Assembly (NCBI RefSeq): GCF_001720465.1
Contig: NZ_CP017113.1
Location: forward strand, 1,116,001-1,180,000
Length of the DNA: 64,000 nt
Reading direction: 5' to 3'
Source of the DNA: Porphyrobacter sp. LM 6
Lineage (GTDB): Bacteria > Pseudomonadota > Alphaproteobacteria > Sphingomonadales > Sphingomonadaceae
Positions within the stretch are counted from its first letter, which is position 1. The number at the start of each line of letters is the position of its first letter. A program made the translations under genes and the position numbers. The notes beneath the pieces were generated by a model. That model worked only from the letters and a program-made list of their open reading frames with translations, was not told the origin of the DNA and did not search any database. Shown here one piece after another: positions 18,634 through 27,690 of the stretch.

Positions 18634-19665
18634 ATGCGCATTCTTCTGACCGGTGGAGCTGGGTACATCGGCAGCCACACTGCCGTGGCGCTAGCCGCTA
18701 CCGGGCACGAGGTCGTCTGCTTTGATAATCTCTCAAACAGCAGGGCCGAAGTCATGGACCAGCTGGAGACCATCACTGGACAGTCCATTCCACTGATCGT
18801 TGGCGACATTCGTGACAGGACCTCACTGGAACAAGCCATGCAGAGCCATGCCATTGAGGCTGTGATCCATTTTGCCGGCTTGAAAGCCGTGGGTGAAGCG
18901 GTCGCTAGGCCGCTTATCTACTATGACAACAACGTTCGGGGCACACTCAGCCTGATTGAGGCAATGATCGCCTGTAGTGTTAGGACGCTGGTGTTCTCCT
19001 CCAGCGCCACCGTCTACGGCGAACCGCAGTACCTACCGCTCGATGAAATTCACCCGACCTCGGCGACCAATCCCTATGGCCGGACAAAGCTAATGATCGA
19101 GGAAATGCTGACCGACATCGCGGCAGCCGATCCTGACTGGCGCATTGCGGTGCTGCGCTACTTCAATCCGGTGGGAGCCCATGAGAGCGGGCTAATCGGT
19201 GAAGACCCGAACGGAATTCCCAACAACCTGATGCCGTTTATTAGCCGGGTCGCGTCGGGGCGCTTGGAGAGGCTGTCGGTTTTCGGTGACGATTACGACA
19301 CGCCTGATGGTACGGGCGTGCGCGACTACATCCATGTCACCGACCTGGCTGCAGGTCATCTCGCGGCTCTGGGAGCCATCTCCAGCCACAACGAGCCCAT
19401 CTCGACCTGGAACCTGGGAACAGGCCAAGGCTATTCCGTCTTGGAAATGGTCCGCGCTTTCGAACGCGTGAACGGGGTCTGCGTGCCCTACCAAATCGCA
19501 GATCGTCGGCCCGGCGATGTCGCCTCCTGCTATGCCAGCCCTGACAAGGCGAAAGCGGAGCTGGGTTGGGAGGCGGCCCTTGGCCTGGAAGACATGTGCT
19601 CTTCAATGTGGCGTTTCGAACGGATGCTGGCGACAAGCAATTCGCCGCAAGCCACAGCGACATAA
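18634..19665 (+). CDS. galE: UDP-glucose 4-epimerase
   Basis: 343 residues, standard length. NAD motif ILLTGGAGYIGSHTAVAL, VIHFAGLKAVGEAV, SSSATVYGEPQYLPLDE, active site NPYGRTKLMIEE (YxxxK), RYFNPVGAHESGLIGEDP and the C-terminal RRPGDVASCYA. Interconverts UDP-glucose and UDP-galactose for polysaccharide supply. TTAGGAG upstream of the ATG at 18634; the gap after the VanZ-like gene is 22 bp, so antiterminator, VanZ-like gene and galE form one operon. Confidence 0.93.
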   Translation: MRILLTGGAGYIGSHTAVALAATGHEVVCFDNLSNSRAEVMDQLETITGQSIPLIVGDIRDRTSLEQAMQSHAIEAVIHFAGLKAVGEAVARPLIYYDNNVRGTLSLIEAMIACSVRTLVFSSSATVYGEPQYLPLDEIHPTSATNPYGRTKLMIEEMLTDIAAADPDWRIAVLRYFNPVGAHESGLIGEDPNGIPNNLMPFISRVASGRLERLSVFGDDYDTPDGTGVRDYIHVTDLAAGHLAALGAISSHNEPISTWNLGTGQGYSVLEMVRAFERVNGVCVPYQIADRRPGDVASCYASPDKAKAELGWEAALGLEDMCSSMWRFERMLATSNSPQATAT

Positions 19666-19705
19666 GGAACGAGAAGCAGCAAGGCATCCTTGCCAGCCCC
19701 AATTG

Positions 19706-19725
19706 CGGTTGTCACTTGACAACCG
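19706..19725. promoter_or_regulatory. Perfect 20-bp palindrome, probable operator of the toxin-antitoxin-like pair
   Basis: CGGTTGTCACTTGACAACCG: nine-base arms around CT, twenty bases before the first gene of the pair. It contains TTGACA, so an autoregulator bound here would overlap a -35 element. The partner gene encodes an HTH protein, the likely ligand. Confidence 0.6.
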
Positions 19726-19745
19726 GACCTTTGCAGGACTATCTA

Positions 19746-20012
19746 ATGGCCAGACGAAAGCATCCATCCAAAGAGATCGAAAATGCCCTTCGAGAACTCG
19801 AGGCTTTGGGTTGGATGGTAGAGGAGGCCAAAGGCCGTAGCGCCCATTCGTGGGGTTTTGTGCTTTGTCCGAGGAATATGCAAAGCGATTGCAGATCTGG
19901 CGTTTTCTGCCGAATGTCGATCTGGAGTACGCCGACCAATCCTCAAAACCACGCCCGTGAATTGCTCCGCAAGGCCGTGGGCTGTGTGTTCAAGGGAAAT
20001 GACGATGACTGA
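19746..20012 (+). CDS. HicA-like small protein, putative toxin
   Basis: 88 residues: KEIENALRELEALGWMVEE, then SAHSWGFVLCP with a candidate catalytic His, then the conserved tail IWSTPTNPQNHARELLRKAV. The order helix, glycine-rich strand with His, and C-terminal helix resembles the HicA dsRNA-binding toxin fold, but the match is by eye. AGGA lies nine bases before the ATG. Stop overlaps the start of the HTH gene by eight bases, typical toxin-first operon layout. Toxicity is an inference. Confidence 0.55.
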   Translation: MARRKHPSKEIENALRELEALGWMVEEAKGRSAHSWGFVLCPRNMQSDCRSGVFCRMSIWSTPTNPQNHARELLRKAVGCVFKGNDDD

Positions 20013-20493
20013 TGATATGGAATTCGAATTCGACATCGTTGTCTCACTGCCGAAGGGCGCGCCTGACGAAGCCATCATCCTGGATAGCCTGTTTGATGCG
20101 GGATGCGATGATGCAGTGGTTGGTTTAGGCAATGCTGGACTCGTGGGCCTTGGTTTCACGCGTTCCGGGGCTGACGCTGAATCTGTCATCTTGGAGACTG
20201 TAAAACAGGTTTTGTCTGCTTTCCCTGAGGGTGCGAAACTGCGTGAAGTGAAGCCTGATCTCGTGAGCCTTGCCGATGTTGCTGCTCGGCTTCAGGTTTC
20301 ACGCCAAGCGCTTCAGAAACGGGATATGCCACCACCGTCGCTTGGTGGCTTGTTCCGCGCATCTGAAATGCTGCCCGCTCTGGAAGCGCAGCCTGGAAAG
20401 GTAAGGGATGCTCTCCAGAACGCGCGTGGTTGGTTTGCATCTGCACCCGCCGCACAGAAGATCAACGCGCGTGTGAGCTTGGAGCAGGTATAA
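20005..20493 (+). CDS. HTH protein, putative antitoxin partner
   Basis: 162 residues. N-terminal alpha/beta domain (EFDIVVSLPKGAPDEAIILD) of unrecognised family, then a MerR/excisionase-like helix-turn-helix VSLADVAARLQVSRQALQKR and a short C-terminal helix. ATG at 20005 (AGGG eight bases upstream) is better spaced than ATG at 19999. Coupled to the small HicA-like gene; probably represses the pair through the 20-bp palindrome upstream. Confidence 0.6.
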   Translation: MTDDMEFEFDIVVSLPKGAPDEAIILDSLFDAGCDDAVVGLGNAGLVGLGFTRSGADAESVILETVKQVLSAFPEGAKLREVKPDLVSLADVAARLQVSRQALQKRDMPPPSLGGLFRASEMLPALEAQPGKVRDALQNARGWFASAPAAQKINARVSLEQV

Positions 20494-20528
20494 ATCCTGA
20501 TGGCTCACAGCTTCGGCTTGCCACGACC

Positions 20529-21074
20529 TTATGCCAGTGTGGCCCTGACATTAGCTATTGGAATGAACACCCGGCGGGGATTCTCTGGATCACCCAGCGG
20601 CAAGAAGCCGAGATCAGCGTAGAATTTCCATCGCCGATCGAAGTGGTCGCCATCTAGCACATCCAGCACGATGGCGGCTGCGCCCATCTGGTCGGCGATG
20701 CCGGCGCATCGCTTCATCGCATCAATGACGAGGGCGGTGTCAAGGCTTTTGCCCTGCATGTCCTCGCGGACGGCTACCGCTCGAATGTAAATGACCGGGA
20801 CATCTGGAACCCGCGCTCGCTGCCATTTCTTCGGGCCAAATTCCGCTCTCACGGCCATGGCACCAAGCGTATAGAACCCGAGTACCGCGCTATCTTCGTC
20901 CGCCGTTGCGATCCACGCGGTGACCATGCCGTCCTTGACCTGGTCAGACAGGGATGATTTCAGGAAATTGTCGATCGGCGCAAAGCCGCATGAAAAAGCG
21001 CTGCGATCATGCAGCGCCTTGTCGAATTTGGCGATTCTCAGGGCTGGGAGTTCAGCCCCGGTTTCAGCCGGCAT
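20529..21074 (-). CDS. GNAT acetyltransferase toxin (TacT/AtaT-like)
   Basis: 181 residues. Typical of the GNAT toxins paired with DUF1778 proteins: FDKALHDRSAFSCGFAPIDNFL at the N-terminus (in two parts DRSAFSCG and PIDNFL), VLGFYTLGAMAV, acetyl-CoA binding region AVREDMQGKSLDTALV and the C-terminal FYADLGFLPL. Family members acetylate the amino group of aminoacyl-tRNA and stop translation. Its start overlaps the antitoxin stop by 11 bases. Convergent with the preceding pair. Confidence 0.85.
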   Translation of the reverse strand: MPAETGAELPALRIAKFDKALHDRSAFSCGFAPIDNFLKSSLSDQVKDGMVTAWIATADEDSAVLGFYTLGAMAVRAEFGPKKWQRARVPDVPVIYIRAVAVREDMQGKSLDTALVIDAMKRCAGIADQMGAAAIVLDVLDGDHFDRRWKFYADLGFLPLGDPENPRRVFIPIANVRATLA

Positions 21075-21372
21075 CCTTTAGAAGGTCCTTCGTTGCCTTG
21101 GCTGCTCGGGCGAGGCCGGGCACCTTCTTGCCTGGTGCATCGACAGCGGCTTTGAAGGCTTCGAATGCCTCAATCGGCAAAATCGATAGAGACATGCGCT
21201 GCTCAACCTCTTGCGCACGGAGAAGAGCGGCCTGACGAATGAAGTCCGCCTCCTGCAGGCCAGTGGCGGCAGCTGCGGCCCTGATCCGCTCCTCGTCGGC
21301 ACGGTGCATGCGCACCTCTTTGCGGGCCTCCATTTTGCCCGGGGTCGGGGTAACGGTTTCCAAGGCAAACAT
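21064..21372 (-). CDS. DUF1778 antitoxin of the GNAT toxin
   Basis: 102 residues: ribbon-helix-helix N-terminal half (RMHRADEERIRAAAAATGL, QEADFIRQAALLRAQE) and a C-terminal tail that would cap the toxin active site. ATG at 21372 has AAGGAGA seven bases upstream; an earlier in-frame ATG at 21420 adds residues without fold. An imperfect dyad TTGTAC-G-GTATAA at 21393-21405 upstream could be the autoregulatory operator. Confidence 0.85.
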   Translation of the reverse strand: MFALETVTPTPGKMEARKEVRMHRADEERIRAAAAATGLQEADFIRQAALLRAQEVEQRMSLSILPIEAFEAFKAAVDAPGKKVPGLARAAKATKDLLKDAG

Positions 21373-21480
21373 GGTCAATCTCCTTACAGCCCTTGTACGG
21401 TATAACGCCGGACATTTCAAGAAGGCTGATTTTCTCCAGTGTTGAGGACCTGTACGAATCCAACTTTTGCCAACCGCTCT

Positions 21481-21497
21481 GAGCGGGATTCGAACTC
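21481..21497 (-). other. tRNA T-arm-like fragment, possible attachment-site remnant
   Basis: Minus strand reads GAGTTCGAATCCCGCTC, the T-loop consensus GTTCGAATCCC. The rest of a tRNA (acceptor, D and anticodon arms) is not found on either side, so this is not a functional tRNA. It lies at the junction of the recombinase/toxin-antitoxin region and core metabolism. Confidence 0.3.
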
Positions 21498-21615
21498 AGC
21501 TAGATTATATAATAATCAATGGGTTAGTTTGCAGAGAAGGTTAGATCCCAGTCTCCTTCCCACCGCCACCGACCCATGCCCCGCCCCGGGACGCAGGTGA
21601 ACCGCCCCGCCGCAA

Positions 21616-23040
21616 TCAGCGGGCGAGTTCCTTGAGCAGCCGGTACCAGTGGTCGAGCCCGCCATCGAAGGCATCCACCGATAGCCGTTCGTTGAGGCCG
21701 TGGGCGTACATGTCCTCGGGACGGCTGGCTGCGCCCGAAATCGCGACCGTCTGGTAGCCGCGGGCGCGGTAGTGCATCCCGTCGGTGCCGCCGGATTCCA
21801 TGTAGGGCTGGATCGGCAGGCCGGGGTAGCGCGCATCGATGGTCTTGCGCAGCGCGGCCATGACTTCAGTAGGCACCGCCGATTCCGGGCTTTCGGTGAC
21901 ATCGGTCAGGAGCTTGAACTGCACCGCGTCATTGGCCACGACCTTGCGCAGCGTCGCCTCGGTCGCCGCCGCGCCGACACCGGGGAAGATCCGGCAATTG
22001 ACCGTGGCGGTGGCCGATTGCGGCAGAGCGTTCTCGGCATGACCGGCCTTCAGCATGGTTGCCACGCAGGTCGTCCCGAGCGTGCCCACGGTTTCGGGAT
22101 TGGCCCGGAGCACGGCGATCGCCGCCTCGTCCGCCGGATTGGCTGAAAAGGCGCGCATCGCTGCGCCCACCTCGCCGGGGGTGATCTGCCCCAATGCGCC
22201 GAGGAACGAGCGCGTCAGCGGTGTCGCCTGAACCGGGAAGCGATAGGCCGCGATCTTCTGCAGCGCATCAGACAGTTCGTAGATCGCATTGTCGCTGCGC
22301 GGGCGCGAGCTGTGGCCGCCGGGGTTGGTGACCGTCATCTCGAAGGTCGCGAAGGTCTTTTCCGCCGCCTGCACCGCCATCGCGAGCGGCCGGTTGTCCG
22401 ATGCCAACGTGATCCCGCCCGCGTCCGAATTGAGGACGTAGGCCGGGTCGATCTTGGACGCGACATAATCGGCCTGCGCGCGGGTGGAGATCATCCCTGT
22501 CTCCTCGTCACCCGAGAACACGAGGTAGAGATCGCGCGTGGGCTTCCAGCCCTCCTTCTTCAGGCGGATGAAGGTCTGGGTGAGGTTGGTGACGCCGTAT
22601 TTGTTATCGGTCGTGCCGCGCCCGAAGAAGTATCCGTCCTTCTCGGTCAGGGTGAAAGGCGGGAGCACCCAGTCCTGCTCGAGCGCATCGACCACGTCCA
22701 TGTGGGCGAGTAGCACGATCGGCTTGCGCCCGTCGGGCTTGGCGGCGGCATAGCGCACGATCAGGCCCTGCACCCGTTCGCCCGCGCTGTCATAGTCGCT
22801 GACCATGATATCGGCATCGGCAAAGCCCGCCTGCTTGAGGCGGCTGACCAGATAGGCGACCATTTCGGGGGTCTTGGCCTGTCCGCGCGCGGTGCGGATG
22901 GCGATGATATCGCGGTAGATATCGAGGGCGACTTGCTGATCCGCGGTCGGCGGCGCGCGGTCTGCGGCATGCGCTGCGCCGCCGGATGCCAGCAGGGTTG
23001 CGGCGAGCGCCAGCGCGGTGAAAGCCTTGGTCATCGTCAT
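21616..23040 (-). CDS. Secreted M20 family metallopeptidase
   Basis: 474 residues with a Sec signal peptide (FTALALAATLLASGGAAHA). Di-zinc ligands are in the expected order: LLAHMDVVD (His, Asp), GRGTTDNKYG (Asp), SGDEETG (Glu catalytic, Glu ligand), LNSDAGG (Asp) and a C-terminal His near MYAHGLNERL. Internal dimerisation domain around residues 210-330. Periplasmic or secreted carboxypeptidase/dipeptidase-like enzyme. Follows the large metalloprotease by 18 bp on the same strand, forming a peptide-degradation operon. Confidence 0.9.
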   Translation of the reverse strand: MTMTKAFTALALAATLLASGGAAHAADRAPPTADQQVALDIYRDIIAIRTARGQAKTPEMVAYLVSRLKQAGFADADIMVSDYDSAGERVQGLIVRYAAAKPDGRKPIVLLAHMDVVDALEQDWVLPPFTLTEKDGYFFGRGTTDNKYGVTNLTQTFIRLKKEGWKPTRDLYLVFSGDEETGMISTRAQADYVASKIDPAYVLNSDAGGITLASDNRPLAMAVQAAEKTFATFEMTVTNPGGHSSRPRSDNAIYELSDALQKIAAYRFPVQATPLTRSFLGALGQITPGEVGAAMRAFSANPADEAAIAVLRANPETVGTLGTTCVATMLKAGHAENALPQSATATVNCRIFPGVGAAATEATLRKVVANDAVQFKLLTDVTESPESAVPTEVMAALRKTIDARYPGLPIQPYMESGGTDGMHYRARGYQTVAISGAASRPEDMYAHGLNERLSVDAFDGGLDHWYRLLKELAR

Positions 23041-23058
23041 TCCTTCCCGGTCAGATCA

Positions 23059-25539
23059 TCATTCGCCGATTGTCAGGAGGCTGGAGAGGTCCATCCAGTC
23101 ATCCTCGCCGATCGGATCGCCCGGCGGCACGTTCACCATGCGCGGCAGGCTGGCGGCGAGCTTTTCGCGCTCCGCTGCATCGAGCAGCCGGCGCGATAGG
23201 CTGAGCGCCCAGGCGCGTTCCGCCGCGCTGCCCTTGCGCTTGGCGAGGCTGGTGCCGATGTCGGTCAATGACTGGTCGATCGCGGCAGCAACTTCGGGCG
23301 TGGTGTCGCCCCGCCGCGCAACCTGCGCCATCGTTGCGAGCGTGCGGTAGGCAATACGGCGGCCCAGATCGTCGGTGGTCGAGGCCAGCACCGTGCCGGT
23401 CAGCCGGTCGAGCATCTCGCCCACGCCCGGCATTGCCGGATCGGCCTGTTGCTGCGCCACCATCCGCGCAAGGCGGCGCTGGGCGAGCAGGGTCTGCACG
23501 GTCAGCTGCGCGGCGGCATCGGCGGCGACCAACGGATCGAACACCGGGCCGCCGGCGGTGGCGAAGATCTCGGTCTCGTATTGGCGATCATAGGTGCCGT
23601 TCTGCGCGGCGGAAAGCAGCGGCAGCAGCGCAGGCGGCACGCGCAGCGCTTCGGGCTTGATCGTCGCGAGGATCGCATCGAGCGCCGCGCGTTGCTGCGC
23701 CGGGGCGACCGGCTGGGCCGCCTCGCGCCCGCTGCCGTTGACGGCATAGGTGAAGTCCACTCCGCCGACCTGCTTGGCAGCGGCGACCAGCTGGTAGCGG
23801 TGGAGCAGCCACAGCGGCACAAAGCGGCGGCGCAGGTTGGCGACCGGTTCGCCCGGGCTCAATGCGCCAAGCCCGAAGCGGGAAAGCGCAGCCGCGCGCA
23901 CCTCCATCAACCGGTTCAGTTCGCCGGTGGGATCGGCACCATCATCCCACAACCCGCCAAAGACATAGGCGGTATCGGGCGCGCGGGCGTTATCGTCCTG
24001 CACGAAACGGAATGCGGCGGCGGAGGCGGCAACTTCGGCCGCGCCCGCCTCGCCATAGAGCCAGCGCACGGTTGCCGTGTCCCAGCTGCCGATGCCCTTG
24101 GCATAGGCGTCTGACAGGTCGGGCTTGCCATCGACAAGGCCGATACGCGGCGGCGGGTAGTCCATCACCGAGGCGCGGTCCTGCGTGCTGGCGGCAAAGT
24201 TGTGCGCGAAGCCGAGCGTGTGGCCGACCTCGTGTGCGCCCAGCTGGGCGAGTCGGTCGAGCGCCACGCGAACGGGGTCGTTCGGCCCGCCGCTATTGAG
24301 TTCGCCCGCGCCAACCAGCGCCTGGAAAATCTGGATGTCCTGCCGGGCGCGCAGCGATCCCAGCACCACCATGCCCTTGACGATCTCGCCGGTGCGCGGG
24401 TCGACGATCTGCTGGCCATAGGCCCAGCCGCGCGTTGCCCGGTCTACCCAGTTGACCATGTTGTAGCGCACATCGAGCGGATCGGCGCCTTCGGGCAGCA
24501 GCTCGACCTTGAAGGCATTGATGAAGCCGGCGGCATCGAAGGCTTGCGACCACCAGCCGATCCCTTCGAGCAGGGCCGGGCGGATCTGTTCGGGCGTATT
24601 GCGATCGAGATAGTAGACGATCGGCTTCTTCACCCGCGAGCGCGGCGCAGCCGGATCGACCTTCTCGAGCCGGAAGCGGTTGGCGAGATCGGTGACCACC
24701 GCTGCGCCCAGCGGAGCGCCGAAATCCACCACCTGCGTCGCGAACCCGCCAAGGCGCGTATCGAACGGCAGCGGCTTGAAGCCCGGCGCGGGCAGGCGCA
24801 CGAAGCTGTGGTGGACGCTGAGCGTCACCTTCTTCGGATCGGGCACGATGTTCTCGACTTCGGCCCCGGGACTATCCGAAACATAGGTCTGCACTGCATC
24901 GATCTCGAGATTATCGGGGAACAGCTTGACCGAGGCAGGATCGGCAAGACTGAGCTTGTCCTCCAGCCGGAAGCCCTTGCCGCCGAGCGAGGCCGACGTG
25001 CCGACGCCGAGCGAATCCAGTTCGAGGTTCAAGGACGGCGCGATCCCGAGCGTGTCCATCGCCAGGAACGGCGCGATGTCGAGCACGATGCGTCCGTCGG
25101 GCAGGGTCTCGGCAATGTCGGTCAGCCACACGGTCGAAATGCCGAAATCGCTCGCCACGGCTTTCTGCCGGTCGGCACCGCCGCTGGCGTTGCGAAAGCG
25201 CGGGTTTTCGAACTGCACCGCGATCTTGCCGCCGATCCGGCGGAAGGCGAGAAGCTGGGTGTTGCCGGTCTTGCCGCGATCAAGCACCAGCGGGGCCGAG
25301 CCGAGCCCGGTCCGCAGCGCGGTGGTGTAAAGCACCCGCAGCGCCACCCCGTCGTCGGCCGGGCGGGGTAGGGTAACGAGAATGCGACCCTTCGCGGCAT
25401 CGGTGCGAACCGGAACCAGCCCGGTCTCCCCGGCGGGTGCGGCAATCTCCTGCGGGCCGGACTGCGCGGCGAGCGGCGTGCAAGGCAAGGACAGAGCCAG
25501 CAGGAGCGCACCCAGGCGCACGCGTCGCGTCGTTCTCAT
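23059..25539 (-). CDS. Secreted zinc-dependent metalloprotease with DUF5117/DUF5118-type domains
   Basis: About 826 residues. Signal peptide LGALLLALSLPCTPLAAQ. The N-terminal half carries the beta-rich regions of DUF5118/DUF5117 type (RLPAPGFKPLPFDTRLGGFA). Catalytic motif HEVGHTLGFAHN near residue 435 (HExxHxxGxxH) with a downstream Met-turn SVMDYPPPRI. ATG at 25539 is placed best after AAAGGGG; adjacent ATG at 25542 is equally in frame. Physiological substrate unknown; together with the M20 enzyme it probably degrades exogenous protein. Confidence 0.88.
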   Translation of the reverse strand: MRTTRRVRLGALLLALSLPCTPLAAQSGPQEIAAPAGETGLVPVRTDAAKGRILVTLPRPADDGVALRVLYTTALRTGLGSAPLVLDRGKTGNTQLLAFRRIGGKIAVQFENPRFRNASGGADRQKAVASDFGISTVWLTDIAETLPDGRIVLDIAPFLAMDTLGIAPSLNLELDSLGVGTSASLGGKGFRLEDKLSLADPASVKLFPDNLEIDAVQTYVSDSPGAEVENIVPDPKKVTLSVHHSFVRLPAPGFKPLPFDTRLGGFATQVVDFGAPLGAAVVTDLANRFRLEKVDPAAPRSRVKKPIVYYLDRNTPEQIRPALLEGIGWWSQAFDAAGFINAFKVELLPEGADPLDVRYNMVNWVDRATRGWAYGQQIVDPRTGEIVKGMVVLGSLRARQDIQIFQALVGAGELNSGGPNDPVRVALDRLAQLGAHEVGHTLGFAHNFAASTQDRASVMDYPPPRIGLVDGKPDLSDAYAKGIGSWDTATVRWLYGEAGAAEVAASAAAFRFVQDDNARAPDTAYVFGGLWDDGADPTGELNRLMEVRAAALSRFGLGALSPGEPVANLRRRFVPLWLLHRYQLVAAAKQVGGVDFTYAVNGSGREAAQPVAPAQQRAALDAILATIKPEALRVPPALLPLLSAAQNGTYDRQYETEIFATAGGPVFDPLVAADAAAQLTVQTLLAQRRLARMVAQQQADPAMPGVGEMLDRLTGTVLASTTDDLGRRIAYRTLATMAQVARRGDTTPEVAAAIDQSLTDIGTSLAKRKGSAAERAWALSLSRRLLDAAEREKLAASLPRMVNVPPGDPIGEDDWMDLSSLLTIGE

Positions 25540-25644
25540 CATTTCCCCTTTGCTCGCCCTTTTGCCCCCGGCGCATTGGCCGCGACGATGTTCGGGCAAG
25601 AAGCGCCAAAGCTCAAGCAGGAAAGCTGACCCGCTCCTTGTGGC

Positions 25645-27675
25645 TCAGGCGACCAGAGCCAGCTCGGTTGCCTGCTTGATCGCCTGCTTGGCATCAAGTT
25701 CGGCCGCCTCGTAAGCGCCGCCGATCAGCACCGGCTGCGCGCCCTTGGCTACCAGTTCGTCATGCAGTGCGCGTGCGGGAAGCTGGCCGGCACAGACGAT
25801 GATCGTATCGACTGCGAGCAATTGCGGCTCACCTTCGATCCTGATGTGCAGCCCGGCATCGTCGATCCGGTCGTATTCGACCCCGGCCACCATCTTCACT
25901 CCGCGCCGCTGGAGCGTCAGGCGGTGGGTCCAGCCGGTTGTGCGGCCCAGCCCCTTGCCGACCGCGCTGGTCTTGCGCTGGAGCAGCCACACCTCGCGCC
26001 CGCTCGATTGCACTTCGGGCGTTACGCCGGTCACGCCGCCGCGCGGATGGTTCTTGAAATCGATCCCCCATTCCTTGGCGAACACCTCGACATCGAGCGC
26101 ACCCGAGGGGCCATCGTGGGTGATGAGTTCGGCGACATCGAAGCCGATCCCGCCCGCGCCCATAATCGCGACCCGCTGGCCGACACTGGCAGTGCCGCGG
26201 ATTACGTCGATATAGCGCACCACCTTGGGGTGATCGATGCCGGGGATCGCGGGCGTGCGCGGCTCGATGCCGGTGGCGATGATGATCTCGTCATAGCCCC
26301 CCGCCAGCAGATCGTCGGCGGAAACGCGGGTCGAAAGCTTGAGATCCACGCCGTGCTTCTCGATCATTCGCCCGAAATAACGCAGGGTCTCGTAGAATTC
26401 CTCCTTGCCGGGGATGCGCTTGGCGAGGTTGAACTGACCCCCGATTTCGTCAGCGGCGTCGAACAGGGTGACGTGATGCCCGCGCTCGGCGGCGAGCGTC
26501 GCATAGGCGAGGCCGGCCGGGCCGGCACCGACCACCGCGATGCGCTTGGGCGCCTGCGTGGCGGCCAGCGTCAGCTCGGTTTCGCGGCAGGCGCGGGCGT
26601 TGACGAGGCATGATGTCTCGCGCCCGGTGAAGGTGTGATCGAGACATGCCTGGTTGCAGCCGATGCAGGTGTTGATCTCGTCCTCGCGCCCCTCGGCGGC
26701 CTTTTTCACCAGATCGGCATCGGCCAACATCGGGCGTGCCATCGAGACGAGATCGGCATCGCCCCGCGCCAGCACCGCCTCGGCGACATCGGGCATGTTG
26801 ATGCGGTTGCTGGTGATGACCGGGACCGAGACTTCCTTGCGCAGCCTGCCCGTTACCTGCGCGAAGGCGGCGCGCGGCACCATCGTCGCGATCGTCGGCA
26901 CAAAGCTTTCGTGCCAGCAGAAGTGGGTGGAGATCACATCGACCCCTTCGGCTTCCAATGCGCGGGCGAGGCTCGCCACTTCGTCCCAGGCGAGCCCGCC
27001 TTCGAGCATGTCCATCGCGGATATGCGGAAGATGAGGACGAAATCCGGCCCCACCGCCGCGCGTGTCCGCCGCACGACCTCAAGCGGAAAGCGCATCCGG
27101 TTTTCCCACGAGCCGCCCCATTGATCGGTGCGCAGGTTGGTCTTTTCGACGAGGAAGGTGGAGATCAGATAGCCGGCAGAACCGATGATCTCGACCCCGT
27201 CATAGCCCGCCTCCTGCGCCAGCGCGGCGCAGCGGGCGAAGGCGTCGATCTGCTCCTCGATCCCTGCCTCGTCGAGTTCGACCGGCGCGTAGCGGCCGAT
27301 CCGCGATTTGACCGCCGAAGGGGCGACCGCATCGGGCACACCGGCGAGCGGCCCGGAATGGAGGATCTGCATGCAGATCTTCACGTCCGGATCGGCGGCG
27401 TGGACGGCCGTGGTCACCTCGCGGTGCATCGCCACTTCGTCCGGCCCGGTAAGCTTCGCGCCCATGCCGCCGGTCGGATGGGGCGAGATGCCGCCGGTGA
27501 TGATCATGCCGACCCCGCCCTTCACCCGCTCGACGAAGTAGGCGGCAAGCCGCTTGGCCGGTTCGGGGCCATCCTCAAGGCCGGTGTGCATCGAACCCAT
27601 GATGATGCGGTTCTTCACCACCTTGCTGCCGATGCGCAGCGGGCTGAAGATGTGCGGGTACTTGGGGTGTGTCAT
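25645..27675 (-). CDS. FadH-like FMN/FAD/4Fe-4S oxidoreductase (2,4-dienoyl-CoA reductase family)
   Basis: 676 residues, full family length. N-terminal old-yellow-enzyme barrel (FSPLRIGSKVVKNRIIMGSM; RTDQWGGSWENRMRFPLEV), then the 4Fe-4S cysteines CIGCNQACLD and SCLVNARAC around residues 335-365, then the FAD/NADPH domains (IAVVGAGPAGLAYATLAAER). Likely reduces an enoate or dienoyl-CoA. Followed by an enoyl-CoA hydratase gene upstream on the same strand (15-bp gap) and facing an acyl-CoA dehydrogenase, so beta-oxidation of an unsaturated acid fits. Confidence 0.88.
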   Translation of the reverse strand: MTHPKYPHIFSPLRIGSKVVKNRIIMGSMHTGLEDGPEPAKRLAAYFVERVKGGVGMIITGGISPHPTGGMGAKLTGPDEVAMHREVTTAVHAADPDVKICMQILHSGPLAGVPDAVAPSAVKSRIGRYAPVELDEAGIEEQIDAFARCAALAQEAGYDGVEIIGSAGYLISTFLVEKTNLRTDQWGGSWENRMRFPLEVVRRTRAAVGPDFVLIFRISAMDMLEGGLAWDEVASLARALEAEGVDVISTHFCWHESFVPTIATMVPRAAFAQVTGRLRKEVSVPVITSNRINMPDVAEAVLARGDADLVSMARPMLADADLVKKAAEGREDEINTCIGCNQACLDHTFTGRETSCLVNARACRETELTLAATQAPKRIAVVGAGPAGLAYATLAAERGHHVTLFDAADEIGGQFNLAKRIPGKEEFYETLRYFGRMIEKHGVDLKLSTRVSADDLLAGGYDEIIIATGIEPRTPAIPGIDHPKVVRYIDVIRGTASVGQRVAIMGAGGIGFDVAELITHDGPSGALDVEVFAKEWGIDFKNHPRGGVTGVTPEVQSSGREVWLLQRKTSAVGKGLGRTTGWTHRLTLQRRGVKMVAGVEYDRIDDAGLHIRIEGEPQLLAVDTIIVCAGQLPARALHDELVAKGAQPVLIGGAYEAAELDAKQAIKQATELALVA

Positions 27676-27690
27676 GGTCGTTTTTGGCCT

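Noticed and set aside
21440..21560. Possible intact tRNA gene on the minus strand
   Set aside because: Only the T-arm-like 17 bases fit; stem arms of the T-arm do not pair well and no acceptor, D or anticodon arm could be built.
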